Source of the DNA: Pseudolabrys taiwanensis
Lineage (GTDB): Bacteria > Pseudomonadota > Alphaproteobacteria > Rhizobiales > Xanthobacteraceae
Assembly (NCBI RefSeq): GCF_003367395.1
Contig: NZ_CP031417.1
Coordinates: forward strand, 4,861,501 to 4,925,500
DNA length: 64,000 nucleotides
Direction: 5' to 3'
The notes beneath the pieces were generated by a model. The model had not been told where the DNA came from, did not search any database, and saw only the letters and a program-made list of their open reading frames with translations. Within the stretch, counting starts at the first letter, position 1. The number at the start of each line of letters is the position of its first letter. Shown here one piece after another: positions 60,422-64,000 of the stretch. Made by a program: the position numbers and the translations under genes.

Positions 60422-60853
60422 ATGCACAAGGCCGGTGCGGCCTCGAAGCGGACCTGTCTGAGCGCCGCGATGGGCGTGATCGTTGCTCTTGTGTGGATCG
60501 CGCCGGTTCTCGCCGAGCCTTGCGCCGATCCCCTCAAGCCGATGTTGCGCGCGGAACTGTTCTTCGGCCGTTCGATCGGCCACCGGTTCGGCGTCAGCGA
60601 CCGACAGTGGCAGTCCTACGTCGATCGCGAACTGGCGCCACGCTTTCCGGGCGGCTTCACGGTCGTCGATGGCAAAGGGCAATGGCGCGAGGGCGATGCG
60701 ATCCTGCGCGAGGCGAGCAAGGTCGTGATCCTGGTCGCGCCCGACAGCGCCGAGCTGCGCACGCGTCTTGCCGCCGCGAGGCAGGCCTACATCAAGCGGT
60801 TCAAGCAGAAATCGGTCGGGCTGGTCACCCAGGCCGTCTGCGCGGCATTCTAG
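60422..60853 (+). CDS. DUF3574 family exported protein
   Basis: The 143-residue protein has a signal peptide (CLSAAMGVIVALVWIAPVLA-EP) and a DUF3574 domain: RAELFFGRSIGHRFGVSDRQWQSYVDRELAPRFPGGFTVVDGKGQWREGDAILREASKVVILVAPD. Two cysteines in the mature part (PCADP, AVCAAF) could form a disulfide. Family function is not known. The ATG at 60422 is preceded by AGGGTGAG; upstream open frame through the tandem repeats lacks a good start. It lies 4 bp before the alpha/beta hydrolase gene, likely an operon. Confidence 0.87.
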   Translation: MHKAGAASKRTCLSAAMGVIVALVWIAPVLAEPCADPLKPMLRAELFFGRSIGHRFGVSDRQWQSYVDRELAPRFPGGFTVVDGKGQWREGDAILREASKVVILVAPDSAELRTRLAAARQAYIKRFKQKSVGLVTQAVCAAF

Positions 60854-60857
60854 GACC

Positions 60858-61670
60858 ATGGTGTTCCTGAAGTGGCTGCTTATCGCCGTCGTGCTGGGCT
60901 ATGGCGGCCTGCTGACGCTGATGTACGTATTTCAGCGCTCCTTGCAGTACTTTCCTGACCCGGCGCGCACGCCGCCGGCATTGGCCGGTCTGCCGCAGGC
61001 GCAGGAGGTCGAGCTCAAAACCAGCGACGGCGAGACCGTGATCGCCTGGCACGTGCCGCCGCGCGGCGATCAGCCGGTGGTGCTGTACTTCCACGGCAAT
61101 GGCGGCGCGCTCAATCTGCGGGTTGGCCGCTTTTCCTGGCTGACGGCCGAGGGCTACGGCCTGGTCGCGCTGTCCTATCGCGGCTACGGCGGCTCGAGCG
61201 GCACGCCCACGGAAGCCGGGCTGATCCGCGATGCGCAGGCCGCTTACGACTTCGCCGCCGCCCACTATCCGGCGCAGCGTCTGGTCGCGTTCGGAGAATC
61301 GCTCGGGACGGCCGTGGCTGTCGCGGTGGCGGCCGAATGCCCGGTCGGCGGGTTGATCCTCGATGCGCCGTTCACCTCGGCCGCCGATGTCGGCGCCGCC
61401 GCCTATCCCTTCGCGCCGGTGCGCTGGCTGATGAAGGATCCGTTCCGCTCCGATTTGCGCATCGGTCGCGTCACCGCACCGCTGCTGGTGCTGCACGGCG
61501 TGGCGGACCGGATCGTGCCGATCCGCTTCGGGGAAAGGCTGTTTGCGCTGGCCAATGCGCCGAAGCGCTTCGTGCGCTTTCCGGACGGCAATCACGTCGA
61601 TCTCGACGATCACGGCGCGGCGGAGGTGGTGAAGCCGTTTCTTGCCGGGCTGGCGGAAATGGTGCGCTGA
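60858..61670 (+). CDS. Membrane-anchored alpha/beta hydrolase (BEM46-like)
   Basis: The 270-residue protein has an N-terminal membrane anchor (MVFLKWLLIAVVLGYGGLLTLMYVFQRSLQYFP) and an alpha/beta hydrolase domain: VVLYFHGNGGALNLR (oxyanion region), ALSYRGYGGSSGTPTEAGL, nucleophile elbow VAFGESLGTAVAV with Ser, Asp in LVLHGVADRIVP and His in FPDGNHVDL. The FHGNxGN-like and GYGxSxG motifs mark the BEM46/ABHD13 group of unknown substrate. The active site faces the periplasm if the helix is an anchor with the N-terminus inside. Coupled to the DUF3574 gene. Confidence 0.9.
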   Translation: MVFLKWLLIAVVLGYGGLLTLMYVFQRSLQYFPDPARTPPALAGLPQAQEVELKTSDGETVIAWHVPPRGDQPVVLYFHGNGGALNLRVGRFSWLTAEGYGLVALSYRGYGGSSGTPTEAGLIRDAQAAYDFAAAHYPAQRLVAFGESLGTAVAVAVAAECPVGGLILDAPFTSAADVGAAAYPFAPVRWLMKDPFRSDLRIGRVTAPLLVLHGVADRIVPIRFGERLFALANAPKRFVRFPDGNHVDLDDHGAAEVVKPFLAGLAEMVR

Positions 61671-61710
61671 TCCCGGTCCGGCCCCCGATAGCCATCCGCT
61701 CGTCGGTCCC

Positions 61711-61743
61711 AAAAACAAAAGCGCGAGCCGCAAGGGCCCGCGC
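61711..61743 (-). terminator. Terminator after rpsU
   Basis: On the minus strand GCGCGGGCC and GGCTCGCGC form a stem with one mismatch around CTTGC, followed by TTTTGTTTTT (61711-61720 as A-rich on the plus strand). It is 57 nt after the rpsU stop. Confidence 0.75.
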
Positions 61744-61799
61744 CATGTCATTCAAAACTTGAAATTCAAAACCCGTGTTGGCCGTTCGCCTTGTTCGGC

Positions 61800-62093
61800 T
61801 TAGCCGAACCGGCGTGCACCGCCGCCCGCGCCACCGCGACCGCCTGCGCCGGGACCGCCCGCGCCAGGAGTCGTCTTCGGCTTCATCGGCAACAGGCCCT
61901 CGCGCTGCATCTTCTTGCGCGCAAGCTTGCGAGCCCGACGGATCGCTTCCGCCTTTTCCCGCGCCTTCTTTTCCGACGGCTTTTCGTAGTGACCGCGAAG
62001 CTTCATTTCGCGGAAAATGCCCTCGCGCTGCATCTTCTTCTTGAGCGCCTTCAGGGCTTGATCGACGTTGTTGTCGCGAACGAGTACTTGCAC
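61800..62093 (-). CDS. rpsU: 30S ribosomal protein S21
   Basis: The 97-residue protein begins (GTG)[60 protein letters not shown], a full S21. The GTG at 62093 is chosen because AAGGAG lies 6 nt upstream and S21 starts MQVLVRDN. The C-terminal about 28 residues ([24 protein letters not shown]) form a Gly/Arg/Ala tail not present in E. coli S21 but common in alphaproteobacteria. S21 helps in translation initiation. The 250-bp leader contains a GCGGAG/CTCCGC hairpin (62196-62221) and no other gene. Confidence 0.95.
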   Translation of the reverse strand: MQVLVRDNNVDQALKALKKKMQREGIFREMKLRGHYEKPSEKKAREKAEAIRRARKLARKKMQREGLLPMKPKTTPGAGGPGAGGRGGAGGGARRFG

Positions 62094-62343
62094 GCTTGCT
62101 CCTTCGTTGTGGGCCGGACGGGTTAAGGTCAAAAGTCCGCGGCGGCGGGCCTTTTGAATCGCCGGGCTGTAGCAGAATTGGACGGTAGAGTCCATGCGGA
62201 GCGGCCAAAAACGGCCTCCGCGCGGGCTTTTCGGCAATATAGAGCGTCGAAAGGCGGACTGCCAGCGTCCAGCGCCGGCGGTTTCAGGGCCGCCGAACGG
62301 CGCGGAACCGCAACCGGAACAAGAGTTTAACTCGTCCGCAGCC

Positions 62344-62988
62344 TCAGCGCGGCAGCATATGCATGAAGGGCTCGGCCTCTTTCAGCGCCCGCGCGAAGGA
62401 CGGTCGCTGTTTCAGCCGGCCGAGATAGGCGGCGAGATTCGGGTAGCGGCCGGCGAGCGGGCCGATCGCCTCGTCGATATAGAACAAGCACGGCGCCGCT
62501 GCGCAGTCGGCCAATGTGAAGTCCTCTCCCGCCGCCCAGGTTCGCGCGCCCATGTCCTTCTCGACGAGCCCGAGCGCGGTGTTCAGGGCGTTCAGCGCAT
62601 GCTCGACGCCGTGCGGATCCTTCTTGCCCTCGGGCCTTATCCGATCGCCGATGATCTTCTGCATGTGGGTGTGAACATGCAGATCGTAGAAGCGGTCGAT
62701 GGCGCGCACCTCGAGCGCCGGGTCGGCGGCGTCCGGGATGAGCTTCACCGGCCCCGGATAATGCCGCGCGAGGTATTCGATGATGATCGTCGATTCCGGC
62801 ACCACGCGCGCGTCGTCGCGCAGCACGGGAAATTTGCCGACGGGCCAGATCTGCTTGAACGTCGTGCGCGATTCCTTGTCGCCGAGGTTGACGAGATGCG
62901 GCGTGAACGGCGTGCCGTTCTCGTAGAGCGCAATCAGCGCCTTGTGGCAGTAGGACGATAGCGGGTGGAGATAGAGCGTGAGCGGCAT
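62344..62988 (-). CDS. Glutathione S-transferase family protein
   Basis: The 214-residue protein has a thioredoxin-like N-terminal domain ([57 protein letters not shown], with cis-Pro in GKFPVL and the glutathione gamma-Glu site [13 protein letters not shown]) and an all-helical C-terminal domain ([38 protein letters not shown]). The SSYCHK position has Ser and Cys near the GSH thiol. Detoxification or isomerase activity is plausible. It lies 30 bp downstream of the DHFR-like gene on the same strand and may be co-transcribed. Confidence 0.93.
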   Translation of the reverse strand: MPLTLYLHPLSSYCHKALIALYENGTPFTPHLVNLGDKESRTTFKQIWPVGKFPVLRDDARVVPESTIIIEYLARHYPGPVKLIPDAADPALEVRAIDRFYDLHVHTHMQKIIGDRIRPEGKKDPHGVEHALNALNTALGLVEKDMGARTWAAGEDFTLADCAAAPCLFYIDEAIGPLAGRYPNLAAYLGRLKQRPSFARALKEAEPFMHMLPR

Positions 62989-63018
62989 GCCGGCTTTCCT
63001 CGTGCGCGGGCGGCGAAG

Positions 63019-63669
63019 CTATTTGGGACGGCGTGTCAGCACCACATGCGTGGCGTGTTCGGTCGCCACGTGTTCGGTGCGCTCGAAGCCGAGCTTGGGC
63101 AGATCGATGCCGGCGAAGAAAGGCTCACCGGTGCCGAGCACGACCGGCGAAACGGCCAGATGCATTTCATCGACCAGGCCGGCCGCCAGATATTGCCGGA
63201 TGGTGGCGGCGCCGCCGCCGATGCGGACGTCACGGCCGTTGGCGGCCTGCGTCGCGCGCTCCAGCGCGGCGTGAATGCCGTCGGTGACGAAGTGGAAGGT
63301 CGTGCCGCCCTCCATCTCGATTGATGCGCGCGGATAGTGCGTGAGCACGAAGACCGGACAGTGATAGGGCGGGTTGTCGCCCCACCAGCCTTTCCAATTC
63401 TCGTCCGGCCAATCGCCGCGGATCGGCCCGAACATGTTGCGGCCGAGGATCCACGCGCCGAGATTCTCGAAACTGCGTGCGGCGAAATCCTCGTCGACGC
63501 CCGTCGAGCCGCCCTCCTGTCCGAACATCTTCTTGAACGTGCGCGTGCCGAACGCCCAGGTGTGCAAGGTCTCGCCACCAACGCCGAGCGGTTTCTCGAG
63601 ACTCTGCTCGGGCCCCGCGCCGTAACCATCGAGCGAAACCGAAAAGGCCCTGACGACCAGCCTCGACAT
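63019..63669 (-). CDS. Dihydrofolate reductase/RibD-C family reductase
   Basis: The 216-residue protein resembles RibD C-terminal/DHFR-like proteins: MSRLVVRAFSVSLDGYGAGPEQS, AWILGRNMFGPIRGDW, PVFVLTHYPRASIEMEGGTTFHFVTDGIHAALERATQAANGRDVRIGGGAATIRQYLAAGLVDEMHLAVSPVVLGTGEPFF. The G-G-G nucleotide motif (VRIGGGAATIRQ) is clear. Such YwjB/YyaP relatives are NADPH reductases of unknown substrate. GGGAGG precedes the ATG at 63669. It is divergent from an HxlR regulator, a common pairing, with a palindrome between. Confidence 0.92.
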   Translation of the reverse strand: MSRLVVRAFSVSLDGYGAGPEQSLEKPLGVGGETLHTWAFGTRTFKKMFGQEGGSTGVDEDFAARSFENLGAWILGRNMFGPIRGDWPDENWKGWWGDNPPYHCPVFVLTHYPRASIEMEGGTTFHFVTDGIHAALERATQAANGRDVRIGGGAATIRQYLAAGLVDEMHLAVSPVVLGTGEPFFAGIDLPKLGFERTEHVATEHATHVVLTRRPK

Positions 63670-63694
63670 GCGCACCTCCCAACTGATTTCATTT

Positions 63695-63708
63695 TGCAAC
63701 CAGTTGCA
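63695..63708. promoter_or_regulatory. Palindrome between DHFR-like gene and hxlR, likely operator
   Basis: TGCAAC-CA-GTTGCA is a perfect 6-bp inverted repeat. Further TTGCAA at 63731-63736 and an ATTCTGGTATTGC stretch lie near it. It is 26 bp from the reductase start and 49 bp from the regulator start. Confidence 0.5.
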
Positions 63709-63756
63709 TTCTGGTATTGCTGGTGCGAGTTTGCAAGCGGTTTTTTGAGGACGCGC

Positions 63757-64000
63757 ATGCACGAGGCCCATCGCTCCGGCTGCCCGATCAATCTCACGCT
63801 CGAGGTGCTCGGCGACAAGTGGAGCTTGCTGATCGTTCGCGACATCATTTTCGGCAACCGACGGCATTTTCGCGAACTGCTGACCAAGTCCGAGGAGGGG
63901 ATTTCGTCCAACATCCTGTCCGACCGTCTCAAGAATCTGCTGGAGCAGGGCGTCCTCACGCGCGAGGACGACCCGACGCATAAGCAGAAGGGCATCTACA
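63757..64000 (+). CDS. HxlR family transcriptional regulator (3' end outside window)
   Basis: Reading from the ATG at 63757 gives 81 codons open to the right edge. The product starts MHEAHRSGCPINLTLEVLGDKWSLLIVRDIIFGNRRHFRELL and continues TKSEEGISSNILSDRLKNLLEQGVLTREDDPTHKQKGIY, which is the HxlR winged helix with the early CPI(N)LTLEVLGDKWSLLI hallmark and a Cys that can be redox-sensing. GAGG lies 8 nt before the start. It should bind the palindrome upstream and regulate the divergent reductase. Confidence 0.92.
   Translation, partial: MHEAHRSGCPINLTLEVLGDKWSLLIVRDIIFGNRRHFRELLTKSEEGISSNILSDRLKNLLEQGVLTREDDPTHKQKGIY

Overview
The window is a high-GC alphaproteobacterial chromosome segment, most like the Hyphomicrobiales (Bradyrhizobium / Xanthobacteraceae relatives). 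Supporting traits are a MipZ division-site ATPase, GapR (DUF2312), an aa3-type oxidase subunit IV, a split pntA/pntAB/pntB transhydrogenase, cysteine-free L36, an HWE histidine kinase, DUF1036 and DUF1244 proteins, and short palindromic intergenic repeats. There is no prophage, insertion sequence, CRISPR array, rRNA or recognisable tRNA. Two genes are cut by the edges: a YciI-like gene on the left and an HxlR regulator on the right.

Positions 1-15600 are dominated by a complete nitrate-assimilation locus on the + strand: single-domain globin, nasT, nasS, nrtA, nrtB, a tandem two-domain ABC ATPase, a NirB-N-terminal-like FAD oxidoreductase, siroheme nitrite reductase NirA, a CysJ-like Fe-S/flavoprotein without an FMN domain, and Mo nitrate reductase NasA. 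Its control regions can be read. Good sigma-54 (-24/-12) sites lie upstream of the globin gene and of nrtA. The nrtA leader holds tandem hairpins, one with the A1/G4 hexaloop recognised by ANTAR proteins, followed by a textbook intrinsic terminator. The implied logic is nitrogen-limited (NtrC/sigma-54) initiation plus nitrate-released NasT antitermination. The globin leader carries two similar hexaloop hairpins but no terminator.

15600-26840 holds a beta-lactamase-fold hydrolase, a MetE-C-like enzyme, rpmJ, a TPR protein, an SMR transporter, an isolated FliK/FlhB-C-like pair, a Rieske dioxygenase alpha/beta pair divergent from a TetR regulator across a perfect palindrome, a Tat-exported orphan solute-binding protein and a Tat-exported amidohydrolase. 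26840-38420 holds mipZ (with a perfect FNR/FixK-type box upstream), an HTH-only LuxR-type protein, a Sel1 protein, a diguanylate cyclase, an MFS symporter, a gckA-DUF1036-pyk cluster (glycerate to pyruvate), and a two-gene molybdenum hydroxylase of the isoquinoline 1-oxidoreductase type.

38420-50230 holds DUF1244, gapR, a DUF882/M15-like protein and an L,D-transpeptidase (cell wall), a sigma-54 response regulator, a TerC-family protein, an XRE-like gene overlapping an unknown gene, and nikR divergent from a TonB receptor with a NikR-type operator between them. 50230-64000 holds pepF, an AbrB/Doc toxin-antitoxin pair behind a perfect 32-bp palindrome, an ABC1/UbiB kinase, cytochrome oxidase subunit IV, pntA-pntAB-pntB, a formyltransferase, a Gln/His-rich protein with an internal duplication, an HWE kinase, DUF3574, an alpha/beta hydrolase, rpsU, a GST, and a DHFR-like reductase divergent from HxlR. 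All functional calls rest on reading motifs by eye; no database search was run.
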